DNA from: Rhodobacteraceae bacterium UBA6273
GTDB lineage: Bacteria > Pseudomonadota > Alphaproteobacteria > Rhodobacterales > Rhodobacteraceae
Length of the DNA: 11,409 nucleotides
NCBI GenBank assembly: GCA_002440625.1
Contig: DJUV01000017.1
Span: forward strand, 1 to 11,409
Direction of reading: 5' to 3'
Position 1 is the first letter of the stretch. Every line of letters starts with the position of its first letter. Under the pieces are notes generated by a model. The model was not told where the DNA came from and made no database searches. It saw only the letters and a list, made by a program, of their open reading frames with translations. The position numbers were made by a program, and so were the translations under genes. Positions 1-6,236 of the stretch are shown here, in pieces.

Positions 1-176
1 GCATGAAGGTCCTCGTCCACGGTCGCATCCACTACACCAAGTGGACCGATGCCACCGGCACTGACCGCTACGGCTGCGAGATCATCGCCGAGAAGGTCGA
101 CTTCCTCAGCCGCCCGAAGTCGGCCGAGAACGAAAACCCGGAGCTGGTCGACCGCGACGACGAGATCCCGTTCTGA
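1..176 (+). CDS. ssb: Single-stranded DNA-binding protein, C-terminal part (5' end outside window)
   Basis: The reading frame is open from the left edge and stops at TGA 174-176, giving about 57 visible residues. They contain the last strands of an OB fold, with the SSB-typical pattern VxGRIxxxKWTD followed by GTDRYGCEI, and end in the acidic tip DDEIPF. That tip matches the DDDIPF tail through which SSB recruits replication and repair partners. SSB coats single-stranded DNA during replication, recombination and repair. The linker between OB fold and tip is very short (about 20 residues) and lacks the long Gly/Pro/Gln-rich stretch of the main E. coli-type SSB, so this may be a compact or accessory SSB. 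An ATG at position 3 lies inside the fold and is not the true start. Nothing links this gene to the sugar locus; a terminator region separates them. Confidence 0.85.
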   Translation, partial: MKVLVHGRIHYTKWTDATGTDRYGCEIIAEKVDFLSRPKSAENENPELVDRDDEIPF

Positions 177-182
177 AAAAAA

Positions 183-223
183 CGGGGTCTCCCCCTAGGG
201 CCCGGCGGGGAAACCCGCCGGGC
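183..223. terminator. Terminator region between ssb and the convergent leftward operon
   Basis: A perfect 10-bp GC-rich stem (200-209 with 214-223, loop GAAA) lies 24 nt after the ssb stop. It has no real T-run after it on the + strand (TCCGTCGATTT). A second, smaller stem (184-187 with 191-194, loop TCT) is bounded on its left by seven A residues at 176-182. Read leftward, this is GGGG-loop-CCCC-G followed by T7, which is a good intrinsic terminator for transcripts arriving from the leftward operon. The region is therefore best read as serving both converging units. Confidence 0.7.
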
Positions 224-240
224 TCCGTCGATTTCGGCCC

Positions 241-254
241 AAAGCGGACGGTCG
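241..254 (+). repeat. 14-bp inverted repeat, left copy
   Basis: AAAGCGGACGGTCG here is the exact reverse complement of 11273-11286. The two copies lie in the non-coding margins on either side of the sugar locus, each just outside a hairpin. The match does not extend convincingly beyond 14 bp. It may be a dispersed intergenic repeat, or chance. Confidence 0.45.
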
Positions 255-290
255 CGGCGATATGTCGATGGACAGTCGTAATGGAACTTT

Positions 291-308
291 GGCGGATTCA
301 AATCCGCC
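291..308 (-). terminator. Palindrome after the leftward operon, candidate 3' hairpin
   Basis: GGCGGATT-CA-AATCCGCC is a perfect 18-bp palindrome with 8-nt arms, or 7 bp with a TCAA loop. It starts 33 nt beyond the stop of the leftward gene 342-1352. On the leftward strand it is followed by AAAGTTCC, so it has no T-run. It would act as an RNA-stabilising or Rho-assisted 3' end rather than a full intrinsic terminator. Apart from this palindrome and the 14-bp repeat, I see no gene in 224-341. Confidence 0.4.
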
Positions 309-341
309 GGTGAGCCTGTCGCATCGCTTCCATGCCGGCCT

Positions 342-1352
342 TCATTTGCCGCGTGACAGGCCCAGCACGCGGAGCACTTCGCGCGGGGCCGGTTGCCGCC
401 AGATCGTCTGGAAACTTTCGACCACGTTGTCCCGTGTGACGCCAATGCCGGGTAGGGCGATCCAGGCGGGAACGGGGCGACCGAGAAGGCACAGGATCAC
501 GGTCTGTGCGGCTGTGATCCCTTGGAGGAAAGGCTGCTGGGCTGCGATGCAGCAGAAGGAATTGCCCGTTGCGAGGGCGATGGCTGCGGCCTCTCCGAGG
601 TCCACGGTTGCCATGGACATCGTTGCGCCGCGTTCTGCAAGGCGGGTGGCTGCGGCAAGGGCAGGCGTGTCCCAAACGACGAATAGCCCGGCCAGATCGG
701 GGTTTGCCGACAGAAGGTCATCCGCGGCTGAGGCTGAGTCCTCGATCCGCGCGAAGCGGTGGATGCGCGGTGTGATGTCGGGGCGGTTCACCTGAAGCCA
801 TTTGGTGAAGGCGATCTCGCGTTCGTTCGTGGCGAAGAAATCGGCGGCGAAGCCGAGGACGCCGACTTTCGCCCCGTCGGGGATGCGGGGAGAAAGTCCG
901 GCGGCCGCGATCTTGCCCAGACCGAAGTTGTCCGAAGACACCAGCGCCGTGTAGTCCTTGCCCGGCAACAGGCCGGTGGGCGCGTTGTCCAGCAGGACCA
1001 GCTTTATTCCCGCCTCGGACACCCGGCGGTGCGCGGCGGCGACCTGTTCATTCGCCACGGGAAGGGAGATGATCGCATCGGGGCGTTGCGAGATCAGCCG
1101 GTCAAGTTCGGCCACCTGCATGTCGGGGGAAAAGGCGCAATCCACGACATCGATCACCGCCGCGCCGCAATCGCCGAAGATACCCATCATGCCGGCAAGT
1201 TGCTGCTTGGCCCAGTCGCTTTCCAAGGTGTGCAGGACCACGGCGACGCGCCAACCGGCGGCCTTGGCGGCGGTGCGGTCGTCGGGCAGCAGGCTGACCC
1301 GTTCGGGCGGGGCGGCGCGTTCACCATGCGGGCCGAGGCCAGATATCGTCAT
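342..1352 (-). CDS. Cytoplasmic (signal-less) periplasmic-binding-protein-like sugar sensor
   Basis: This 336-residue protein has the type 1 periplasmic binding fold (Peripla_BP_4, RbsB-like) from about residue 34 onward. Its N-terminus (MTISGLGPHGERAAPPERV) has no hydrophobic core, so no signal peptide or lipobox, and there is no LacI-type helix-turn-helix. The start at 1352 was chosen because its ATG overlaps the TGA of the upstream ROK gene as ATGA and has GGAG 8 nt before it. A longer frame to 1472 would run 120 nt into that gene. The protein aligns along its whole length with the secreted binding protein at 3820-4941. In the block at residues 122-150, 17 of 29 positions are identical, and likely pocket residues D122/N123, W227/D228, D251 and Q272 match D158/N159, W268/D269, D293 and Q314 there. 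It probably binds the same or a related sugar in the cytoplasm and informs the co-transcribed ROK regulator; that role is inference. Confidence 0.85.
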   Translation of the reverse strand: MTISGLGPHGERAAPPERVSLLPDDRTAAKAAGWRVAVVLHTLESDWAKQQLAGMMGIFGDCGAAVIDVVDCAFSPDMQVAELDRLISQRPDAIISLPVANEQVAAAHRRVSEAGIKLVLLDNAPTGLLPGKDYTALVSSDNFGLGKIAAAGLSPRIPDGAKVGVLGFAADFFATNEREIAFTKWLQVNRPDITPRIHRFARIEDSASAADDLLSANPDLAGLFVVWDTPALAAATRLAERGATMSMATVDLGEAAAIALATGNSFCCIAAQQPFLQGITAAQTVILCLLGRPVPAWIALPGIGVTRDNVVESFQTIWRQPAPREVLRVLGLSRGK

Positions 1353-2719
1353 CTCGGAAGCTCCTGTCCGGTCCGCGCCCTTGGCGGCGGAGGGGGCGGT
1401 GCGGTTTGCGAAAGCCGATCCTGCAGGGCGGCGAAGGCCGGATGGGCAAGCGGGCTGCCCTGCATCACCCATTCCTTCAGGAACGCCGGTGCGAAGAGCT
1501 GTTCGGAGGCGACGCGGGCCGCGCCGACAAGTCCGGCCGAACTTCCCATCTGCGACCGGATGATCCGCAGGTCGCGGGTGACGAAGGGATGCGATGCGCC
1601 ATAGACCGCCTCGCGCAGCGCGGCGAGGATGATGTCGTTCGTCTGCACGATGGACCCCGACAGCACGATCAGTTCCGGGTTCAGCGCATTGGCCAGCGTC
1701 GCCACGACCTGACCGATCAGGTGGCCCGACTCCGTCAGGATCGCGACCGAGGCGGGATCGCCGGTCTGTGCGGCCTGCGAGACTTCGATGGCCGTGATCT
1801 CGCCCCCGCGGCGCTGTATGTCGGCCAGCATGGGACTGCGCCCGTCTTGTGCGGTGGCCAGACCTTCGCGCTGGATCATGTCCGATCCTGCGACGGCATC
1901 GAGTGGGCCGCTGCGCCCGCCCGAGGTGACCGGAAGCGATCCGATCAGACCTGCCGCACCATGCGCACCACGGTAAAGCTGGCCGTCGCAGACGATGCCC
2001 GCCCCGATGCGGCGGCCAACCTTCAGGAAAAGCATACTGCGCGTGCCGATCCCCGCGCCTGCGTGCAGCTCGCCCATCGTCATCGTCTCGACGCTGGACC
2101 GCATCCAGACCGGCACGCCGAAATCGCGCGTCAGCGTTTCGACAAGTGGAAACCCTTCCCAGGCGGGAAGGACCGGCGGCGTGGCGGTCAGGAAGTCACC
2201 CTCCGTCGCGCCCTGAACGGCCCCGGGGACGGAGAGGGAGATGCCCCAAATGCTGCCCTGCGGCGCGTGCCGCTCCATCGACCAGCGGAAGAGTGCTGTC
2301 AGACGCTCGGCCAGTTCGGCGGGCGGGGCGGTCAGGTCGGCGGCTTCGTGATGTTCGGTCAGGAGTTTGCCGGAAAGGTCGGCCACACCCACCCCGATCG
2401 CGGTTTGATCCAGCGTGGCGACAAGGATCGCGGCGCGTCGCGCGGCAAAGCGCACCAGTCGCGGCGCTCGGCCGCCCGTGGCGGTGCCGAGTTCGCTTTC
2501 GTCCACCAATCCCAGATCGCCCAGCATCGTCAGGCGATCCGCCACCACGGCACGGCCGAATTCGCTTTGGCGTTCCAGTTCCTGCCGCGTGTTGGCGGCA
2601 CCCGTGCGGACGAGGTTCAGGAGTTCGACCAGCGATGGCGCAGCGGTTTCCACCGTGCGCGGCCGTCCCTTGCCACGGGGGCGGGGCGATTCGGTCAGGT
2701 CCTGGGCGGTCAGGGGCAA
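1349..2719 (-). CDS. ROK-family transcriptional regulator
   Basis: This 456-residue protein probably represses the sugar operon and itself. A basic, AT-hook-like stretch (RPRGKGRPR, residues 13-21) precedes a winged helix-turn-helix (about 28-78). A ROK (repressor/ORF/kinase) domain follows from about 96 to 410, then a proline-rich tail (PPPPPP at 441-446) of a kind not usual in the family. The start is TTG 2719, with AAGGA 7 nt upstream (2727-2731) and no suitable ATG nearby. Two family hallmarks are missing. The kinase ENDxN motif reads RSSVE (207-211), so the catalytic Asp is Ser209. The zinc motif (GH followed by CxCGxxGC) reads IGS and then TSGGRSGP (258-272), with no Cys and no His. It should therefore be neither a kinase nor a zinc protein, only a sensor/DNA-binder, and its ligand response may be altered. 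It lies divergent from the catabolic operon, with the binding-protein-like gene overlapping its end. Confidence 0.9.
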   Translation of the reverse strand: MPLTAQDLTESPRPRGKGRPRTVETAAPSLVELLNLVRTGAANTRQELERQSEFGRAVVADRLTMLGDLGLVDESELGTATGGRAPRLVRFAARRAAILVATLDQTAIGVGVADLSGKLLTEHHEAADLTAPPAELAERLTALFRWSMERHAPQGSIWGISLSVPGAVQGATEGDFLTATPPVLPAWEGFPLVETLTRDFGVPVWMRSSVETMTMGELHAGAGIGTRSMLFLKVGRRIGAGIVCDGQLYRGAHGAAGLIGSLPVTSGGRSGPLDAVAGSDMIQREGLATAQDGRSPMLADIQRRGGEITAIEVSQAAQTGDPASVAILTESGHLIGQVVATLANALNPELIVLSGSIVQTNDIILAALREAVYGASHPFVTRDLRIIRSQMGSSAGLVGAARVASEQLFAPAFLKEWVMQGSPLAHPAFAALQDRLSQTAPPPPPPRARTGQELPR

Positions 2720-2760
2720 AATCGCGTCCTTGCAGGGTTTCAGAATGGATAAAGGGCGTC

Positions 2761-2818
2761 CTTCTGCCGTTCAAGAAAAAACTTATGCTGTAAAAATGCA
2801 GAAGTAGTCTGACATAAG
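2761..2818. promoter_or_regulatory. Cluster of four half-sites, candidate ROK operator
   Basis: The 223-bp divergent gap (2720-2942) has an AT-rich core with four related 7-mers: CTTCTGC 2761-2767 (+), CTTATGC 2782-2788 (+), GCAGAAG 2798-2804 (CTTCTGC on -) and ACATAAG 2812-2818 (CTTATGT on -). The inner pair forms a 23-bp imperfect palindrome with a 9-bp AT-rich spacer, and the first two copies are 21 bp apart, two helical turns. Paired inverted half-sites around an AT-rich centre suit a dimeric ROK regulator. The cluster overlaps the possible leftward promoter and lies just upstream of the possible rightward -35. Confidence 0.5.
2782..2811 (-). promoter_or_regulatory. Possible promoter of the leftward regulator operon
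   Basis: On the leftward strand CAGACT (2811-2806) and CATAAG (2787-2782) are separated by 18 bp and match the sigma-70 boxes at 3/6 and 4/6. The proposed -10 coincides with a CTTATGC half-site, which would give autorepression. This is a weak match chosen by eye. Confidence 0.25.
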
Positions 2819-2829
2819 CAGATTTATTA

Positions 2830-2858
2830 TTGACCAAAGCGGAATCGAGGCCTAACGA
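2830..2858 (+). promoter_or_regulatory. Possible promoter of the rightward catabolic operon
   Basis: TTGACC (2830-2835) is a good -35 box. With a 17-bp spacer the -10 position is TAACGA (2853-2858), a poor match, so an activator or another sigma factor may help. The resulting leader of about 80 nt holds a small GCGGG-TCAT-CCCGC hairpin (2900-2913) and a strong GGGGAGGGG ribosome site (2928-2936). Confidence 0.35.
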
Positions 2859-2942
2859 ATGTAGCACGGTCAGAGGAGGCCGGCAGGAAATCAGGCAAGG
2901 CGGGTCATCCCGCAGCGCCTTTGGCACGGGGAGGGGATACCG

Positions 2943-3764
2943 ATGACAGCGTGGAAGCTGGCCTATCACGCCAATTGCTGGGGGGGTCTCGGGGGCAATG
3001 CCGTGGGCGTCACCTCGATCACGCAACTGGCCTACCGCACCTTCGGCGATATGGATCGCGCCTGCGCCGACATCGCTGCCGCTGGTTATGCCGGGGTGGA
3101 GCTGTTCGACGGCAACCTGCTGGACTACAGCGCCGCCGAGATGCGCAAGCTTCTGGCCGACAACGGGCTGGAACTGGTCGCCACCTATGCGGGCGGGAAC
3201 TTCATCTTCGACGACATTCTGCCGGAGGAACTGGCCCGCGTGACGCGCGCCGCCGACCGTGCCGCCGAACTGGGCGCGCCGCATCTGGTGGTGGGCGGCG
3301 GGGCCAAGCGTTTCGACGGCACGCGTGAGCCGGATTATCACAAGCTGGGTGCCGCGCTCGACCGTGTGAAGGCGCTGGCCGATGCGCGGGGGCTGCGGGC
3401 GCATTACCACCCGCACCTTTCGACCATCGTCGAAGGCCCTGCCGAAGTGGCCAAGATCTTCGATCTGACCGCAATCGACTTCTGCCCCGACACGGCGCAT
3501 CTGGCCGCTGCCGGGGGCGATCCGGCGCAGCTTATCCGCGATCATGCGAAGCGGATTTCCTACATCCACCTCAAGGGGTTCCAGCGCGACCCCTTCGCCT
3601 TCACCCCGATCGACCGGGGAGATGTGCCGACGGGGCCGATCCTGCAAGCGATGCGGGATGTGGGCTTTGCGGGCTGGGTCTGCACCGAACTCGACTCCTG
3701 GCCCGACCCCGCCGAAGGGGCGCGGCTGAGCATGGACTACCTGAACCGGGCAATCGCGGGCTGA
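2943..3764 (+). CDS. Sugar phosphate isomerase/epimerase-like TIM-barrel enzyme (IolE-like superfamily)
   Basis: This 273-residue cytoplasmic protein belongs to the xylose isomerase-like TIM-barrel (AP endonuclease family 2) superfamily. Enzymes of this fold bind a divalent metal and isomerise, epimerise, dehydrate or hydrate keto-sugars. Candidate metal and catalytic residues occur in the expected order on successive strands: E53 (GVELFDG), H156 (HYHPH), D183 and H186 (CPDTAH), H209 and K211 (YIHLKG) and E249 (CTELDSW). The length is normal for single-domain members. ATG 2943 follows the purine-rich site GGGGAGGGG at 2928-2936 with good spacing. It is the first gene of the rightward operon, divergent from the ROK regulator and 55 nt before the binding-protein gene. 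The exact reaction is not readable. Inosose dehydratase-like, or 3-keto-sugar eliminase, hydratase or epimerase, are the reasonable options given the two dehydrogenases downstream. Confidence 0.85.
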   Translation: MTAWKLAYHANCWGGLGGNAVGVTSITQLAYRTFGDMDRACADIAAAGYAGVELFDGNLLDYSAAEMRKLLADNGLELVATYAGGNFIFDDILPEELARVTRAADRAAELGAPHLVVGGGAKRFDGTREPDYHKLGAALDRVKALADARGLRAHYHPHLSTIVEGPAEVAKIFDLTAIDFCPDTAHLAAAGGDPAQLIRDHAKRISYIHLKGFQRDPFAFTPIDRGDVPTGPILQAMRDVGFAGWVCTELDSWPDPAEGARLSMDYLNRAIAG

Positions 3765-3819
3765 TCCGCCTGTCCACCAAACGGGGGAAACCCCGACACT
3801 TCTCTGGGAGGAAGAAGCT

Positions 3820-4941
3820 ATGATGACCAGACGCAGCCTCATGGGCTCGGCGACCGCGCTTGCGCTTTTGATGGGGATCGCCGCCCCGGCCTTCGCCGAT
3901 CCGGACGCGGCGCTTGCCAAGTTGCAGGAAACCGTCCTGTCCAAGGGACCGAGCGGTGAAGACCCCTCGCCCGCCTCGGATGTCGTGCTCAGCGATGAAG
4001 AGCTGGCCAAGATCAAGGAGATGGGCGCCACCGCTGCCATCGTGATGCATTACGGCGGCAACGACTGGAGCCAGGCGCAGATCAACGGCCTGCAGACCCA
4101 GTTCGCCGCGATGGGGATCAAAGTGATCGCCGTGACCGATGCGGGCTTCAAGCCCGAAAAGCAGGTCAGCGACCTTGAAACCATCATGGCGCAGTCGCCC
4201 GACATCATCGTGTCGATCCCGACCGACCCCACCGCCACCGCCGCCGCCTACCGCGCCGCGCATGAGGCCGGGGCCAAGCTCGTGTTCATGGACAACGTCC
4301 CGACGGGCTTCGTTCCGGGGACCGACTATGTCTCGGTCGTGTCGGCGGACAACTACGGCAATGGCGTCGCCGCAGCCCATCTGATGGCCAAGGCGCTTGG
4401 CCCTGACGGGGGCGAAATCGGGCTCGTGTTCCACGCCGCCGACTTCTTCGTAACGAAGCAGCGCTATGACGGGTTCAAGGCGACGATCGCCAGCGACTAC
4501 CCGAACATCAAGATCGTCGATGAACAGGGGATCGGCGGGCCGGACTTCTCGGGCGATGCGGAAAAGGCGGCTGGCGCGATGCTGACCGCGAACCCGAACA
4601 TCAAGGGCATCTGGGCGGTCTGGGACGTTCCGGCCGAAGGCGTGATGGCCGCCGCCCGCGCCAATGGCCGCGATGACCTGATGATCACCACCGTCGACCT
4701 TGGCGAAAACGTCGCCATCAGCATGGCGCAGGGCGGCTTCATCAAAGGCCTTGGCGCACAGCGTCCCTATGACGCCGGCGTGGTCGAGGCGAAGCTGGCA
4801 GGCTACGCCCTGCTCGACAAGGATGCGCCCGACTTCGTGGCCCTGCCTGCGCTGCCCGTCAGCAAGGACAACCTGCTCGACGCGTGGAAGCAGGTCTACT
4901 CGACCGAAGCGACCGACAACATCAAGGCCTCGATGCAGTGA
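3820..4941 (+). CDS. Periplasmic sugar-binding protein of CUT2-type ABC importer
   Basis: This 373-residue protein captures the substrate in the periplasm and delivers it to the permease. Residues 1-26 are a signal peptide: TRRS at 3-6, a hydrophobic core and the cleavage motif AFA before D27. The twin Arg could allow Tat export, although Sec is equally possible. A linker is followed by the Peripla_BP_4 (RbsB-like) fold from about residue 69 to 365. Likely ligand contacts by comparison with RbsB are D158/N159, W268/D269, D293 and Q314. The start at 3820, rather than the ATG at 3823, is favoured by GGAGG at 3807-3811, 8 nt upstream. A small CGGGG-GAAA-CCCCG hairpin (3782-3795) sits just before the ribosome site. 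The tandem hairpins after the stop probably raise its mRNA level above that of the downstream genes. It is closely related to the signal-less protein at 342-1352. Confidence 0.93.
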   Translation: MMTRRSLMGSATALALLMGIAAPAFADPDAALAKLQETVLSKGPSGEDPSPASDVVLSDEELAKIKEMGATAAIVMHYGGNDWSQAQINGLQTQFAAMGIKVIAVTDAGFKPEKQVSDLETIMAQSPDIIVSIPTDPTATAAAYRAAHEAGAKLVFMDNVPTGFVPGTDYVSVVSADNYGNGVAAAHLMAKALGPDGGEIGLVFHAADFFVTKQRYDGFKATIASDYPNIKIVDEQGIGGPDFSGDAEKAAGAMLTANPNIKGIWAVWDVPAEGVMAAARANGRDDLMITTVDLGENVAISMAQGGFIKGLGAQRPYDAGVVEAKLAGYALLDKDAPDFVALPALPVSKDNLLDAWKQVYSTEATDNIKASMQ

Positions 4942-4948
4942 CCGAACA

Positions 4949-5027
4949 CGCGCGGGGTGTCCCTATCACCCCGCGCGCCTGCCGGACCTTTACTGGGGGC
5001 GTTGCTCCCCGCCCGTGTAGGTCCGGC
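4949..5027 (+). terminator. Tandem hairpins after the binding-protein gene (partial terminator / mRNA stabiliser)
   Basis: The first hairpin is an 11-bp perfect stem (4949-4959 with 4967-4977, 7-nt loop) starting 8 nt after the stop. The second has a 9-bp outer stem (4981-4989 with 5019-5027) enclosing a further GC-rich inner stem (4995-4999 with 5006-5010), followed by CCTTTCCC. Without a long T-run it should only partly terminate transcription. Such elements after binding-protein genes commonly protect the upstream mRNA and reduce read-through into transporter genes. No promoter is evident before 5070. Confidence 0.7.
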
Positions 5028-5069
5028 CCTTTCCCACCAACCCGTCCCGCACAGCACCGGAGACTGACG

Positions 5070-6236
5070 ATGACCAAAGTGATGAATGTTGCCATGATCG
5101 GCGGCGGGTTCATGGGCAAGGCGCACGCCATGGCCTATGCCTCGATGCCCATGTTCTTCTGGCCCGCGCCTGCCATCCCGCACCGCAAGGTCGTCGTCGA
5201 TGTCACCGACGGGGCCGCCGAGGAAGCCCGCCGCCGCTTCGGCTTTGACGAAGCCTCCAGCGATTGGCGCAGCGTGGTGGAGCGGCCCGATATCGACGTG
5301 GTCGACATCTGCACGCCGAACAATGTCCATGCCGAGATTGCCATCGCGGCGGCGAAGGCGGGCAAGCACATCATCTGCGAAAAGCCGCTGGCCCGCACCG
5401 TGGAAGAGGCCCGCGCGATGACCGAGGCGGCGAAGGCCGCAGGCATCATCCACATGGTGGCCTTCAACTACCGCCGCACGCCCGCCGTGGCGCTGGCCAA
5501 GAAATATATCGAGGAAGGCCGCATCGGCCGCATCCTGAACTTCCGCGGCACCTACCTTCAGGACTGGTCGGCGGATGAGAACGGGCCGCTGTCCTGGCGC
5601 TTTCAGAAGAAGATCGCGGGGTCGGGCACGGTGGGGGATATCGGGACCCATGTGGTGGACCTTGCGCATTACCTCGTCGGTCCCATTGCCGAGGTGATCG
5701 CCATGACCAAGACCTATGTCACGACGCGCCCCATCCAGCAGGGCGGGGTGGACAAGCTGGGTGCGTCGGAGAAATCCGCTGATGCCGAACGTGCTCCGGT
5801 GGATGTGGATGACGAGGTGGTGTCGATGCTGCGCTTCGGCAACGGGGCCATCGGCAGCCTGGAGGCCACGCGCAACGCATGGGGTCGGAACAACTTCATC
5901 ACGCTGGAAATCCACGGGACGAAGGGGTCGATCCACTTCAACTACGAACGCCGTGACGAGTTGCAGGTGATGTTCGCCGACGACCCCGCCGATGCACGCG
6001 GCTTCCGCACGGTCTACACTGGTCCAGCCCATCCCTATGGCGGCGGTCTGTGGCCGATCCCCGGTCTGGGCATCGGCTATTCGGAAACGAAGATCGTCGA
6101 ATGCTTCGACCTGTTCAGCGCGATTGCCAGCGGCAAGCAGCCCAGCCCGAATTTCGAGGATGGTCTGCTGACGGAACTGGTGGCCGATGCCCTGCTTCGG
6201 TCGGGTGAAACCGGCAAGTGGGAGCGGGTGGAATGA
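5070..6236 (+). CDS. Gfo/Idh/MocA-family NAD(P)-dependent dehydrogenase (first)
   Basis: This 388-residue oxidoreductase probably oxidises or reduces a hydroxyl of the imported sugar or cyclitol in the cytoplasm. The N-terminal Rossmann domain shows GGGFMG (11-16) and the family EKP motif (104-106, K105 catalytic). The C-terminal domain has YLQDW (162-166) and the active-site pair D190/H194 in GDIGTH (189-194). A long C-terminal half with PYGGGLWPIPGLG places it among the longer members that act on inositols, anhydrosugars and glycosides. ATG 5070 is preceded by GGAG (5059-5062) at 7 nt. The frame is open back to 4884, but that extension crosses the hairpins and the end of the binding-protein gene. 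Its end overlaps the ATPase start as ATGA. Substrate and direction are unknown. Confidence 0.9.
   Translation: MTKVMNVAMIGGGFMGKAHAMAYASMPMFFWPAPAIPHRKVVVDVTDGAAEEARRRFGFDEASSDWRSVVERPDIDVVDICTPNNVHAEIAIAAAKAGKHIICEKPLARTVEEARAMTEAAKAAGIIHMVAFNYRRTPAVALAKKYIEEGRIGRILNFRGTYLQDWSADENGPLSWRFQKKIAGSGTVGDIGTHVVDLAHYLVGPIAEVIAMTKTYVTTRPIQQGGVDKLGASEKSADAERAPVDVDDEVVSMLRFGNGAIGSLEATRNAWGRNNFITLEIHGTKGSIHFNYERRDELQVMFADDPADARGFRTVYTGPAHPYGGGLWPIPGLGIGYSETKIVECFDLFSAIASGKQPSPNFEDGLLTELVADALLRSGETGKWERVE

Noticed and set aside
285..315. tRNA T-arm look-alike (GGCGG-ATTCAAAT-CCGCC), possible attachment site
   Set aside because: The loop would have 8 rather than 7 nt, no acceptor, D or anticodon arm can be found upstream, and no integrase is nearby. 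It is better explained as a simple palindrome.
1353..1472. Forty-residue N-terminal extension of the binding-protein-like gene
   Set aside because: It would overlap the ROK gene by 124 nt. The ATG at 1352 has GGAG at 8 nt and an ATGA overlap. The extension is not a signal peptide either.
1406..2752. Long open frame (448 codons) antisense to the ROK gene
   Set aside because: It mirrors a high-GC coding gene, has a Gly/Arg/His-rich translation without a recognisable domain, and lacks a credible ribosome site. The opposite frame gives a clear ROK protein.
2196..4040. 614-codon leftward open frame crossing the divergent control region
   Set aside because: It runs antisense through the TIM-barrel gene and out of frame through the ROK gene, and would translate the AT-rich operator region. 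No domain is recognisable.
4884..5069. Upstream extension of the first dehydrogenase to 4884
   Set aside because: It would overlap the binding-protein gene and read through the two hairpins. The Rossmann fold starts directly after ATG 5070, which has a good ribosome site.
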